From Deltaproteobacteria bacterium (GTDB taxonomy: Bacteria > Myxococcota_A > Polyangia > Polyangiales > Polyangiaceae), in NCBI GenBank assembly GCA_016218915.1, contig JACRCQ010000022.1, positions 1 to 64,000 of the forward strand: a stretch of 64,000 nt of DNA, in the 5' to 3' direction. Shown here one piece after another: positions 44,201 through 52,122 of the stretch. A program made the translations under genes and the position numbers. Under the pieces are notes generated by a model. That model worked only from the letters and a program-made list of their open reading frames with translations. It was not told the DNA's origin and did not search any database. How positions within the stretch are numbered: the first letter of the stretch is position 1; each line of letters starts with the position of its first letter.

Positions 44201-44958
44201 TGGTTGATCGCTCGATGCATCTCGAGCGCTCGACGGAACATCGGCTCGGCCCGCAGGAGGTCCCCTCTGCGCTTGTAGACCTCAGCGAGGTTGTTGAGGC
44301 TCGTGATGAGTCCGGTCGACGGGCCCGCCTTCTCCGTGATCGACAGGGCGCGCTTGCCAGCGGCTTCGGCGCGGTTGAAGTCGCCCATGTCCGTGTACAG
44401 CGTGCACAACCCGGTCAGGTTGGGTCCCAGCTCCGGAGCTTCGCGTCCTACGAGAGACTCGTGCAGCGAAATCGCGCGCAGGTAGTGCTTCTCCGAACTC
44501 CGAAAGTCGCCCACCCCGTGGTAGCAGATGCCGAGATTGTTGTTCACCGCAGCGACCTGCAGGCTGTTCGGACCGTGCAGCTTCTCGGCAAGCGCGAGCA
44601 GCTCGGTCGCTGACGCTATGGCGTCCTTGTGGCGACGCTCGCTCATCGCCTTGGAGACCGTCGCCTGAAGGATCACGTACCGCATCGTCGCTTGCACGTC
44701 GATCGGTCCCTTGGGCTGCGTGGTCGGCTGCGTGGTCGGCTGCGTGGTCGGCTGGGTCCCAGTCTGTGCTCTCGGGTCCTTGCCCGGGTTGCGTTTTTTC
44801 CACTCGTCGAGCTTCCTGTTGTACTCCATCACCTCGATCGGGTCGTCGTCCGTGGCCGGCGGCTTGGGTGGTGGATCGGCAGACAGCGCCTGCCCGGCGC
44901 ACAAGACACAGACAGCGACGGGCAACAAGGCGCAGAGCCTGGCTCGAAGGTATCCCAT
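41230..44958 (-). CDS. Exported TPR-CHAT protease fused to an outer-membrane-like barrel
   Basis: A 1242-residue protein with a domain order I have not seen described. A signal peptide (to ALSA, residue 27) and a TTQP linker lead to about ten TPR-type repeats (residues 95-480, such as NNLGICYHGVGDFRSSEKHY). A CHAT protease domain follows (about 605-1025) with catalytic His838 (LHIATHGFF) and Cys918 (LSACETGVG), both intact, plus ending LMVAYYRKL and WAAFVVSGG. The last 200 residues are beta-rich (RIGTSVWGS, TRGFRIGAGVSYVP, LALRGQGGLLLLFPSG, TRLRGDVGFHYFS) and end in Phe (LVMSAGLEF), typical of an outer-membrane barrel. This would place a caspase-like peptidase in the periplasm, tethered to the outer membrane. 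No adjacent substrate is obvious. Confidence 0.88.
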   Translation of the reverse strand: MGYLRARLCALLPVAVCVLCAGQALSADPPPKPPATDDDPIEVMEYNRKLDEWKKRNPGKDPRAQTGTQPTTQPTTQPTTQPKGPIDVQATMRYVILQATVSKAMSERRHKDAIASATELLALAEKLHGPNSLQVAAVNNNLGICYHGVGDFRSSEKHYLRAISLHESLVGREAPELGPNLTGLCTLYTDMGDFNRAEAAGKRALSITEKAGPSTGLITSLNNLAEVYKRRGDLLRAEPMFRRALEMHRAINQTDSVSYAEVSKNLGDTLVMRGMYAEAQQQYENSLQLFEQKLGKDHYLVAVALDGLAEALRSQAKNLPPDQRAPIHARCEQIRLRSVQIFDASLGPKHPYTLAAVNNLAHLYETMGRIADAEALMRKQIETSRTTFGPEHPEYVKQLGNLAVLLSHAGKVDAAIAQYDQVIELSRKVFGPASRQSSVVMHNLAITLRAAGNLKRAVEVQSRADEIDDAELVRVLAVGSEQARRAFVSTLNGQFYATVSMHADGAPDSPEARRMGATAVLRRKGRLLDASADMMERLRANLGPREQEILERLRVAHGLLASASAGGDASAIKALETAIRQLEEEVAAKSADFRRETHAVTLADVQARLPEGASLVEILYRFQHLPQARAGGDEFDIVKPRYIAYVLRKAGDPVAIDLGPASEIDAMSKEFRRALASPDAGDAKAIGRKLDARVMQPVRGALGGDKMVFISPDGQLSLVPFGALVDESDRFLVSTYTFDYLASGRDLLHASAPGSGTGTPLIIANPDFDRQGSSSSASGRSRGVDLSKVNFPALPGTAQEGAAIAAILGGSRTLTGAEATKSALLSAKAPSILHIATHGFFLSSEQAGGRRSRGLELDTSSPAPVAPGGSADPLLRSGLILAGANKHGAGGGDDGIATAMEVADMDLRGTKLVVLSACETGVGDVELGDGVYGLRRALAIAGADTQIMSLWKVDDEATRDLMVAYYRKLQAGKGRAEAMREVQAEMLATPARAKPYYWAAFVVSGGWTSLQQGEADHGTTTSTPSEMPKGLILLPRIGTSVWGSATAASDCSAQGSYTCAAESFTRTFDVGSAASFGLDVLVAPTRGFRIGAGVSYVPSTKFSRSDGKLDAGSDLSVVGILEPVVPLGSRTGLALRGQGGLLLLFPSGDLKDLVTDAKNQCDGIRAAGASCSVTEGNYLGWTAGGGLGLLYAMGGTRLRGDVGFHYFSVETVKQEVSSPEGTGKSSISFTGQRLVMSAGLEF

Positions 44959-45059
44959 GAGGTGGGATTCAACATCAGATTAGACGTCCGAACAAGCTCG
45001 CGAGTTAAGAGCCGCGCTCGACGAAAAAACCGGACCCTTTGGAAGATGGGGGACTGCGC

Positions 45060-45638
45060 TCAGGCGCTCGCAGCCAGTGCGGGCAAGGTGGGAATCGGAT
45101 AGAGAATCTGAAGCTCGTGGGCCAGACGGCGAATCGCGCCACCTGTGATGTCCACACGTCCGCCGCGCTCCCCTGCCTTGAGCCGCTCCTCGATCATCCG
45201 GATCGCCTCAGGCGGGAGCTCTGCTTCGGCCGCCGGGTATACCACCGCCTCCTCCATATCCATGTGGTAGCGCAGAAGGTACTCCACGCTTCGCAGCGCC
45301 TGCAGCACCATCCGCACCTTGGACGGCTCCTCCATGCGACCCTCGGCGATCAACGTCGCCAGCATCTCGAGCATCCTGTGCGCTTCCATGTGCTCAGCAG
45401 CCATCAGCGGGAGCGGCCCTGTCGTCGCTGAGAAGCCGTGTCGCACCATGACGTCGAACAACGCCTTCTCTTCCTTCGGACCGTGCCAGCCGTCGACGAA
45501 GGCTCGGAGCAGCAGGACGAAGCGAGGAAGATCCCGCTGATTGCCTCCGCGCTCGATACGCGAAGCACACAGATCCATGCTGTCGAGTACGCGTCGAAAT
45601 AACGCGTGCTCCCCCTTGAGTACGGCCAGAGGTCCCAT
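45060..45638 (-). CDS. Hemerythrin HHE-domain protein
   Basis: A 192-residue cytoplasmic protein with a four-helix hemerythrin-like domain. The His/Glu pattern is visible: EHALFRRVLDSM, then WHGPKEEKALFDVMVRHGF, then MAAEHMEAHRMLEML, then YHMDMEEAVVYPAAE. These give the usual di-iron ligands, so the role is likely iron, oxygen or nitrosative-stress related. No partner is adjacent. It lies upstream of the CHAT gene on the same strand with about 100 bases between. Confidence 0.85.
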   Translation of the reverse strand: MGPLAVLKGEHALFRRVLDSMDLCASRIERGGNQRDLPRFVLLLRAFVDGWHGPKEEKALFDVMVRHGFSATTGPLPLMAAEHMEAHRMLEMLATLIAEGRMEEPSKVRMVLQALRSVEYLLRYHMDMEEAVVYPAAEAELPPEAIRMIEERLKAGERGGRVDITGGAIRRLAHELQILYPIPTLPALAASA

Positions 45639-45784
45639 GGTTCGCCCTTCCGCCTTTCACTTCGGACAGCGGGCTCGCAGAATTGAAACCCTGCAGGGAG
45701 CGTATCTCGTCGTAACTGCTTGCCTGCACTTGCCCGTTGTCCGCTGGACCTCGAACCGTGCACGTCACGTGCCGCTGGTAGCTC

Positions 45785-47158
45785 TCAGTCGGACTTCACC
45801 GGCTTGCCGCCCTCAGCCTTGACGAAGGGAATGCCCTTCGAGATCTCCTTGTAGCGTTTGACCATGGCGTCCGCGCGCGCTCGATCCGTCTTGAAGAGGT
45901 TGACCTTCTCCTCAGGGTCTTCGCGCACGTTGTACAGCTCGTATCGCACGTCCTTGCCGAACGCGATCAGCTTGTACCCCTGCTCGTCGATCACCGCCCG
46001 ATGACGCACGTTCAGGACGTCCGCGGGAAGATCGCACACGATCGGACGCTGCGCCGCAGGCTCGCCCGTGATCTCCGGAACCAGGCTCGTCCCAGGCAGG
46101 TCGTCCTGCTTCGGCGCGCCCAGCAGCTCGAAGATCGTCGGCGCCAAGTCGATGTGGGAACGCCACCGCGGGATGCGCTTGGCCTGCAGGCCAGGCACGT
46201 AGACGAACAGCGGCACCTTCACCAGGACCTCGTAGACCTCGAACGCATGCTTGAGCAGATCGTGCTCGCCAAAGGCCTCTCCGTGGTCGCCAGTCACGAT
46301 GATCGCAGTGCGTTTGCCCCACGGTTGCGAGGCCACGAAGTCCAGCACCTTCTGCACCTGCACGTCGGTGAACCACATCTCTTCGTCGTAGCGATCCCGA
46401 TTCTTCTTCCCCCAGTGCGGCGCCTCTTCGTGGCTGTTGTAGTCATGGTGCGGGTCCATGAAGTGGTAGTAGGCGAAGAAGCGCCCTGAAACGTTCTCGG
46501 GACGGGAGAGCTGGTTGATGATCAGCTTCGCGTGGTCCGGGCCGGTGATGTACGGGTCCTTGTCGAAGTCCCACTCGATCTTGGGAACCAGCTCCCAGAC
46601 ATCGAACCCCTGGTGAAATCCGGCGGCTTCCTTGAAGTACATGTGGGCGTGGGCGCCGATCGTCCGCACGTGCTGCTTCTGCAGCGCCTCGGCGAAGAAG
46701 TCGTTCTTGAGCTTCCACGTGGTGAAGAACGGCGTGTTTCGCTTGAGCGACGACGGATAGTGCCCGCTCAGCAGGCCCCCCACCGACTTGGCGGTGAACG
46801 ACGAGATGGAGTAGCCGCGCTCCCAAGAGACCGATTTCTCATGCAGCTTGGTCAGGTTCGGGGCGATGGGACGCGCGTAGCCGTTCCACGGCATGTCGTC
46901 GCGCATGGCGTCCACCACCAGCAGGATCACGTTCATCGGCTCCAGCGGCCCGGCAGCGGGGCGTGCGGAAGACGCAGACGCACCAGGCGCGGCAGCGGCG
47001 TTGGTGGCCTGCGGAGCCTGTGCAGGCGCGGCGGATTGAGCAGACGCGGACGTCGCGGTCGCAATCGCCTTGTTGGACTCACCCGGAGCCTCGTGCCCAC
47101 AGCCAGAGAGAGCCGCGAGGGCAAGAACGCCATAAAAGGTCACGGTACGGAATGCCAT
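45785..47158 (-). CDS. Sulfatase-fold lipoprotein with Thr nucleophile
   Basis: A 457-residue lipoprotein (lipobox ALSGC, Cys20) with an Ala/Ser linker and an alkaline phosphatase/sulfatase-type domain from residue 74. Metal-binding parts are intact: VDAMRDD (Asp83) and TGDHGEAFGEHD. In the nucleophile loop, aligning GGLLSG with the usual LLTG puts Thr122 (FTAKSV) where Cys-type sulfatases have the formylglycine Cys. So the enzyme should not need FGE and is closer to Thr-nucleophile phosphoglycerol- or phosphoethanolamine-type hydrolases or transferases. It lies 64 bases downstream of the FGE-fusion gene. Likely envelope modification; substrate unknown. Confidence 0.85.
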   Translation of the reverse strand: MAFRTVTFYGVLALAALSGCGHEAPGESNKAIATATSASAQSAAPAQAPQATNAAAAPGASASSARPAAGPLEPMNVILLVVDAMRDDMPWNGYARPIAPNLTKLHEKSVSWERGYSISSFTAKSVGGLLSGHYPSSLKRNTPFFTTWKLKNDFFAEALQKQHVRTIGAHAHMYFKEAAGFHQGFDVWELVPKIEWDFDKDPYITGPDHAKLIINQLSRPENVSGRFFAYYHFMDPHHDYNSHEEAPHWGKKNRDRYDEEMWFTDVQVQKVLDFVASQPWGKRTAIIVTGDHGEAFGEHDLLKHAFEVYEVLVKVPLFVYVPGLQAKRIPRWRSHIDLAPTIFELLGAPKQDDLPGTSLVPEITGEPAAQRPIVCDLPADVLNVRHRAVIDEQGYKLIAFGKDVRYELYNVREDPEEKVNLFKTDRARADAMVKRYKEISKGIPFVKAEGGKPVKSD

Positions 47159-47222
47159 CCGTCGAACCTGCCCTCAAGAAGGGCCAAAGGGCAAATTCGT
47201 GGCAGCCACAGGCCGCAGGGCC

Positions 47223-49478
47223 CTATCCGCCATCCGCGGAACCCGCCCCGCAGCACCTGAATCCCACATCGTCGATCTTCACGTCCGGCAGCAGCGTGTG
47301 CGTCGCCCCGCTTGCGTTCGAACAACGCAGGTCGTCGCCGGTCTCGCGGAAGCCTCCACCGCGAACCACCCGCGAGGTGCCGTTGGAGTCGAGCGTCCAC
47401 TCGCGCACGTTGCCGCTCGCGTCGAACACGCCCGAAGCGCTCACGCACTGGGCGTTGGCTCCGGTTGCCATGCTGGTGCACAAGCCGTTGCCGCAGCCGC
47501 CCACCGGGTGCTCGTTGCCGTTGCAGGACGTCGGGTTGTAGGTCGTGCCATAGGGAAAGTCCGCACTCGATGCGCCCTGACATGCAGCTTCCCACACGTC
47601 CCCGGGGCATAGATCGAGCCCGATCGCCTTGCAGGCCGCTTGCGCTTCGCTGAAGCTCACCTTGGTCCACGGCTTGACCCCGGCGCGGGAGCACGCCTTG
47701 CCGGAGAACGCCCCCTCGGACTGGGCAGTAGCGTCCGCGCGGCTCGCTTCGTACTTCATGATCTTCGTGCCCTGCACCGTGACCATCTGCGGCGCCGGAC
47801 ACCCCATCGTGCCAGTCCGAAGCGCATACATGTTGCGGTCGTTGGCCCCTACCAGCAGCAGGGATTCATCGGGCGACAGACGCGGCGAGCCCACGATCTC
47901 GCTTCCGGAATCGTACAGCCACGACAAGGCGCCATCGGTCTTCATCGCATACGTCTTGCCGTCCGTTGCCGAGAAGAACACGAACCCGGTCGTGGACACC
48001 GCAGGTGTCGCATAGGCGAGTCCGGAGACCTCGTACTCCCACTTCTTGCCGAGCTTGCCGTCGAGCCCGTAGACCCGACGATAGGTCGACCCAACGTAGA
48101 TCGTCCCGTCAGGCCCCTCGGTGGCAGCTCCCCAGATCTGCCCACGCGCTTCGAACTCGAACTGCTTCGTGCCGTAGCGGCTCAGCCGGTACAGGTAGCC
48201 GTCGTGCGAGCCGATGAGCACGTCGCCGCTCGTGGTCGTGGATGCGCCCGACCATATCTTGCCGCCGGTCTCGAACTTCCATGCCTCCTTGCCCGCGGCA
48301 TCCACCGCATGCACGTAGCGGTCGTCGCTTCCGAACGCGACCACGTCGTCCAGAAGCACCACCGGATTGGACTGGATCGGGAGCCCCGCCTCGAACGTCC
48401 ACTTCACCGTGTTGTCCGCGCGGTTGAGCGCAACCATCTGGTTGCCGTAGGTGCCGACGTACACGACGCCATTGCCGAGCACCGGAGAGGTGCCGAGCGT
48501 GTTGGCCGCGGTCCAGGAGGCGGCAGCAGGCTTGCCCTGCATGTCGAGCACGATCATCTCGTCGCCGGCCGCGACCCAGATCCGATCGCCCTTGGGGTCC
48601 TCGTCGTACGCAGGCGTGGACACGATCTCCTTGCCGCTCTTGTACGACCAAACGAGGTTGCCGAGGGGATCGACGGCATAGAGCGTACCGTCGCGCGCGC
48701 CGAAGTAGGCGATGCCGTCAGGACCGAACGCTGGCGGTGCCCATATCTCGCCAAGCGTCTGGAACTTCCACGCGAGGCGCGAGGCGAGCTTGAGGTCGAA
48801 CACCTTGTTGGTGCCCACGTAGACCTTGTCCACCGCGTCCACGCGTATCTGCAGATCCTTGGGCAGATCGGCCTGGGTCAGCGACAACGCCGCCAGGCTC
48901 AATGTCGCGACATAGGGAGGTCCCGAGACCGGCAGCGTCACACCGTTGACCTTCACCTTCACGTCGAGCACCCCGCTGGTGTCCTCGACCTTGAAGGTCA
49001 GCGGAATGTCCTGCCCCCCGTAGTAGGCCATGGCACCCACCGGATCGGTCATCTCCACCGTCGGCCCCGTGTTGTCGATCGTCACCGAAACCTGGGCCTT
49101 GTAGCTCTTCGTCGCATCCACCGCTGCGATTGCAGCGATCGTCGCAGCGCCGTCCGCGAACGGCGTGGTGTCGATGGTGGACTTGTACGGGGTGGTGAGC
49201 ACGGTATCGACGCGCTTGTCGCCGACCCAGAACTCGACGCCGTTGATGTGGGCGTTGCCGGTGACCACGGCGGTGACCGGGACCGCGCCGGTGACGGTCG
49301 CACCTTCCTTGACTCCCTCGAGACGAATCTGCAGGGAGTTGACGACAGGGGAGCCTGTGGAGCCGGCTTCGGAGCAGGCAGTGCCCAGCGAGCCCGTGGC
49401 CGCCAGGCAGGTCGAGGTGGCCACGATCAGACCCGTAGCTGCCAGGCGTCGGCGGCTGCGCGAACACAGGGGGACCAT
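47223..49478 (-). CDS. Exported Ig - PQQ-propeller - FGE-like fusion protein
   Basis: A 751-residue predicted lipoprotein (lipobox GTAC, Cys35). It has bacterial Ig-like strands to about residue 235, a PQQ-type beta-propeller (about 240-560) with repeats such as GDGKTYAMKTDGALSWLY and VHAVDAAGKEAWKFETG, and a C-terminal FGE-sulfatase-like domain (565-745). The last carries ACKAIGLDLCPGDVWEAAC, GNVREWTLDSNGTSRVVRGGGF and VGFRCCG. It is not clear that the FGE copper/Cys site is complete, so this is either a catalytic or a ligand-binding copy. Unusually the -10 box lies only six bases before the ATG. It is followed by the sulfatase-fold gene. Confidence 0.85.
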   Translation of the reverse strand: MVPLCSRSRRRLAATGLIVATSTCLAATGSLGTACSEAGSTGSPVVNSLQIRLEGVKEGATVTGAVPVTAVVTGNAHINGVEFWVGDKRVDTVLTTPYKSTIDTTPFADGAATIAAIAAVDATKSYKAQVSVTIDNTGPTVEMTDPVGAMAYYGGQDIPLTFKVEDTSGVLDVKVKVNGVTLPVSGPPYVATLSLAALSLTQADLPKDLQIRVDAVDKVYVGTNKVFDLKLASRLAWKFQTLGEIWAPPAFGPDGIAYFGARDGTLYAVDPLGNLVWSYKSGKEIVSTPAYDEDPKGDRIWVAAGDEMIVLDMQGKPAAASWTAANTLGTSPVLGNGVVYVGTYGNQMVALNRADNTVKWTFEAGLPIQSNPVVLLDDVVAFGSDDRYVHAVDAAGKEAWKFETGGKIWSGASTTTSGDVLIGSHDGYLYRLSRYGTKQFEFEARGQIWGAATEGPDGTIYVGSTYRRVYGLDGKLGKKWEYEVSGLAYATPAVSTTGFVFFSATDGKTYAMKTDGALSWLYDSGSEIVGSPRLSPDESLLLVGANDRNMYALRTGTMGCPAPQMVTVQGTKIMKYEASRADATAQSEGAFSGKACSRAGVKPWTKVSFSEAQAACKAIGLDLCPGDVWEAACQGASSADFPYGTTYNPTSCNGNEHPVGGCGNGLCTSMATGANAQCVSASGVFDASGNVREWTLDSNGTSRVVRGGGFRETGDDLRCSNASGATHTLLPDVKIDDVGFRCCGAGSADGG

Positions 49479-49484
49479 GACACA

Positions 49485-49513
49485 AGGATAGGGGGCACCC
49501 CCTGTGCGATCAA
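49485..49513 (-). promoter_or_regulatory. -35/-10 promoter, leaderless, for the PQQ-FGE gene
   Basis: On the minus strand TTGATC (49508-49513) and TATCCT (49485-49490) are separated by exactly 17 bases, and the ATG follows the -10 box after six bases. The spacing places the transcription start at or next to the A of the ATG. No Shine-Dalgarno is present. The spacer is a GGGGGTGCCCCC palindrome. Confidence 0.6.
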
Positions 49514-49574
49514 GCTGAGATCGGCCTGCGAGGGGGGATCATGGCTCCGTTCATGATGGGTTCCATAGGATCCA

Positions 49575-49596
49575 CATGGATCGATAGCGATCCATG
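49575..49596. promoter_or_regulatory. Candidate operator palindrome
   Basis: CATGGATCG-ATAG-CGATCCATG has nine-base perfect arms with a four-base spacer, about 62 bases upstream of the -35 box of the PQQ-FGE gene. It would suit a homodimeric regulator; no cognate protein is identifiable here. Confidence 0.45.
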
Positions 49597-49750
49597 GTTT
49601 CCAATCTGAGTGTCCACCCACGGCCTCCCCTCCCAGACCTGTCTTTCAGCCGGATTTCGATCGATTTCCTCGTCGGGGCTGCGACGCTGACGCCCCGCTA
49701 GCTGAGCCTCCAGGCCGGTCGCTCGCCCCCCTTTCGGCCCGTGTCGACGT

Positions 49751-49765
49751 TGGCCCGCCCCGTGC
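49751..49765 (+). promoter_or_regulatory. Sigma-54-like promoter for the EF-hand lipoprotein gene
   Basis: TGGCCCGCCCCGTGC matches TGGCAC-N5-TTGC at nearly all positions, with the invariant GG (49752-49753) and GC (49764-49765) exactly 12 bases apart. Two other consensus bases differ. Transcription would start about 30 bases before the ATG. Confidence 0.4.
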
Positions 49766-49806
49766 ACTAGCCCCCAGACGAAACCAGACACCAGGAGGAA
49801 TTCGCC

Positions 49807-51327
49807 ATGTTGCTCACCGCCACCCACTACGCCCGCGTTGCTGCCCGTCTCGGTATCCCCGCTGCGCTCCTCGGGCTGCTCGCCGCGGCCTGCGGCGGTG
49901 CAGACTCCGAAGCCTTCAACTCGGCTCAGCCCTACTACGCTGACGATCCCAGCGCGACGCCGGATCAGCAGACGCCGATGTCCGCCGAGCAGAAGACCAA
50001 GGTCAAGCTCCTGCGCGAAGCCATCGACCTCGGGCTCGGCTTCGGAAAGACCACCCTCGGTGACGAGCTCAACGTCGAGCTCGGACAGGCCGGCATCACC
50101 AAGCGCTACGAGCCCACGACCGTGTCGGGTCGCGGCTACGTGAAGCCCGCCACCCCGATCTGCCCCTTCCTGTCGCCCAGCCCTTCCGGCGAGAACGTCG
50201 ACTGCCGCGCCATCGTCACCCGCGCGACCGTGTCCGCCTACGCTCGCACCACCGCCATCCAGAGCGCGAACCCCCTCGACAATCGCTTCGACTCCATCCG
50301 CACCGAAGGCGAGTTCTGGTACTCCGAAGGCTTCGCGACCGGCATCGACAACGAAGCCACGGCAGCTCTCTACGAGATTCGCTCGCTCAAGCTCTGCGAC
50401 CAGGCGCCGCAGCCCTCCCAGAGCGCCTATGACGCTGGCGTGGAGCGCGGTCGCCTCCTGTACACCGAGCAGGTCAACAACCGCCTCGCCGAGACCGGCC
50501 ACTCCATGCACTACCCCGACCAGATCACCCAGATCCAGCAGTGCAACGCGGACACCAGCCTGCTCGCCCCGGCCCGCGTCCGCGCCCTCGACGACGCAGC
50601 CGCCTATGCCAAGGCCAACCCGCTGTGCTCCGACTACGACCCCTCGACCAAGGAAGACATCGCTCGGCTCGACGACGCGGAGAAACAGTTCCTGGCCGGC
50701 ATGAAGCAGGGCATCGAAGCCGAAAGCAGCCTCGCCGGTGAGCTCATCTTCAAGGTCGTCCCCTGCAACGTCGGCGACCCCCTCGTGCTCGACCTCGACG
50801 GCGACGGCGTCTCCGTCGTTCCCATGGCCCAGTCCAAGGCCCGCTTCGACATGTTCGGCACCGGCACGCCGACCGCGATCGCCTGGGTCACGGGCGACGA
50901 CGCCCTGCTGGCGATCGACCGCAACGGCAACGGCACCATCGACAGCGGACGCGAGCTGTTCGGCAACTTCGTGGGCGACCGCGGCTTCGAAGAGCTGTCC
51001 AGCGGCTTCGCGCACCTGGCGCTGTCAGATCAGCCCTGCAACGGCGGCGACGACGACGGCATGATCACCGCCGCTGACGCGATCTTCTCCAGGCTGGTGC
51101 TGTGGCAGGACACCAACGGCAACGGCGTGAGCGAGCCCGGGGAGCTGCACTCCCTGGCTTCCATGGGCGTGACCTCGATCAGCCTCGCATCGACCGCCGT
51201 TTCCCATGGGCCGATCACGCACCGAAGCAGCTTCAGCCGCGCGAGCTGGGCCGCCAATCTCGCAGGTTCCAGCGCCGGGCAGATCGTCGACGTGTGGTTC
51301 GACCACGGCCGCACGCGCGCCTGGTAG
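49807..51327 (+). CDS. Lipoprotein with RTX/FrpC-type and EF-hand calcium motifs
   Basis: A 506-residue lipoprotein with lipobox (LAAAC). The first 310 residues are unrecognised and include a Tyr/Ala-rich helical region. From about residue 320 it has DPLVLDLDGDGVSVVP, AWVTGDDALLAIDRNGNGTIDSGRELFGN and WQDTNGNGVSEPGELHSL, a domain known from RTX-type secreted proteins and large calcium-binding proteins, with two EF-hand-like loops (DRNGNGTIDSG, DTNGNGVSEPGE). Thus it binds calcium, probably in the envelope. AGGAGG lies about eight bases before the ATG. The 3' end abuts the S1 gene with no gap on the opposite strand. Confidence 0.85.
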   Translation: MLLTATHYARVAARLGIPAALLGLLAAACGGADSEAFNSAQPYYADDPSATPDQQTPMSAEQKTKVKLLREAIDLGLGFGKTTLGDELNVELGQAGITKRYEPTTVSGRGYVKPATPICPFLSPSPSGENVDCRAIVTRATVSAYARTTAIQSANPLDNRFDSIRTEGEFWYSEGFATGIDNEATAALYEIRSLKLCDQAPQPSQSAYDAGVERGRLLYTEQVNNRLAETGHSMHYPDQITQIQQCNADTSLLAPARVRALDDAAAYAKANPLCSDYDPSTKEDIARLDDAEKQFLAGMKQGIEAESSLAGELIFKVVPCNVGDPLVLDLDGDGVSVVPMAQSKARFDMFGTGTPTAIAWVTGDDALLAIDRNGNGTIDSGRELFGNFVGDRGFEELSSGFAHLALSDQPCNGGDDDGMITAADAIFSRLVLWQDTNGNGVSEPGELHSLASMGVTSISLASTAVSHGPITHRSSFSRASWAANLAGSSAGQIVDVWFDHGRTRAW

Positions 51328-52068
51328 TCACTTCTTCTTCTTGGCCGAAAGCAAGTCCCCCAGCGTCCCAAACCCCTTCTTGGGCCCGCCCCCCTGACCG
51401 CCTCCGCCTTCCTTGCGGAACTGCTCGAAGCGCTCCCGCTCCTCGTCCCCAAGAAGTGCCTTCGTCGAGAACCGGATCCGCTTCTGCTCGTCGATCCCAA
51501 CGAGCTTGACCTCCAGCTCCTGCCCCACCGTGAAGTGCTTTCGCGCATCGGTCCCGCGCGGGAACACGGTCTCGCCCAGGGGCAGCAGACCTCGCCCTGC
51601 CGCATCCGACGTCCCCTCGGCTTGCAGGAAGGCGCCGTAGGCCTCGACTCGGTAGACCGTAGCCTTGAGCTTCGCCCCCACGCTCAGCGCCTGCTTGGGC
51701 CCGAGCATCTCCACGTCGGCCTCTCCCGGCTCATCGCCCGCTGCGATCGGACGACGCACGAAGATGGGCATCAGCCTCACCCCCCCAGCTCGACCGCCCA
51801 GCTCCACAACCTTGGCCTTGATGCGAGCACCCACCGCCAGCTCCACGCGATTGCCCTCGGCATCCACCAGATCCATCGCGTCGATGAACGCTTCCCTCTT
51901 GCCGTCGAGATCCACGAACACCGCGTCGTGCGTCACCTTGATCACCGTGGTCTCGAACTCCTCACCGGTCGACAGCCGGCGCTGGCGCGCAGAGGCCGTG
52001 TCCGAATGAGCGAACAGCGACGCAAACGATTCTTCCTTGGCTGGCTTGCTCGGATCGTCAGGAACCAT
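51328..52068 (-). CDS. S1-domain RNA-binding protein
   Basis: A 246-residue cytoplasmic protein with two S1-type domains: residues about 30-100 (GEEFETTVIKVTHDAVFVDLDGKREAFI) and 130-215 (GAKLKATVYRVEAYGAFLQAEG, then RKHFTVGQELEVKLVGIDEQKRIRFSTKA). The C-terminus is Gly/Lys-rich. The likely role is RNA binding in translation or decay. Start taken as ATG 52068; a GTG twelve codons earlier is in frame, but an extended -10 element (TGCTATGAG) ends six bases before ATG 52068, so the message is probably leaderless. No ribosome binding site precedes it. Confidence 0.88.
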   Translation of the reverse strand: MVPDDPSKPAKEESFASLFAHSDTASARQRRLSTGEEFETTVIKVTHDAVFVDLDGKREAFIDAMDLVDAEGNRVELAVGARIKAKVVELGGRAGGVRLMPIFVRRPIAAGDEPGEADVEMLGPKQALSVGAKLKATVYRVEAYGAFLQAEGTSDAAGRGLLPLGETVFPRGTDARKHFTVGQELEVKLVGIDEQKRIRFSTKALLGDEERERFEQFRKEGGGGQGGGPKKGFGTLGDLLSAKKKK

Positions 52069-52074
52069 GGCCCG

Positions 52075-52083
52075 CTCATAGCA
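52075..52083 (-). promoter_or_regulatory. Extended -10, leaderless promoter for the S1 gene
   Basis: TGCTATGAG is six bases from the ATG, the distance at which transcription normally starts, and no Shine-Dalgarno is present. No -35 box is recognisable. Confidence 0.45.
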
Positions 52084-52122
52084 CTGGACAGGGGCCTCAT
52101 GCACGCACCCTGTCGGTTTGCC

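Larger units (their letters stand above)
49514..49806. other. Intergenic region between divergent genes with palindrome and sigma-54-like site
   Basis: No gene is seen. The segment has short repeats of ATGG/CCAT around 49545-49600, a nine-base palindrome (49575-49596) and a sigma-54-like element (49751-49765), with an AGGAGG ribosome binding site just before the EF-hand lipoprotein gene. Confidence 0.6.

Noticed and set aside
45785..49478. A sulfatase/FGE maturation pair
   Set aside because: The sulfatase-fold protein has Thr at the nucleophile position, so it would not be a substrate of FGE.
47640..49556. A long plus-strand open frame antisense to the PQQ-FGE gene
   Set aside because: Composition is a mirror of the real gene, with no recognisable domains and no start signals.
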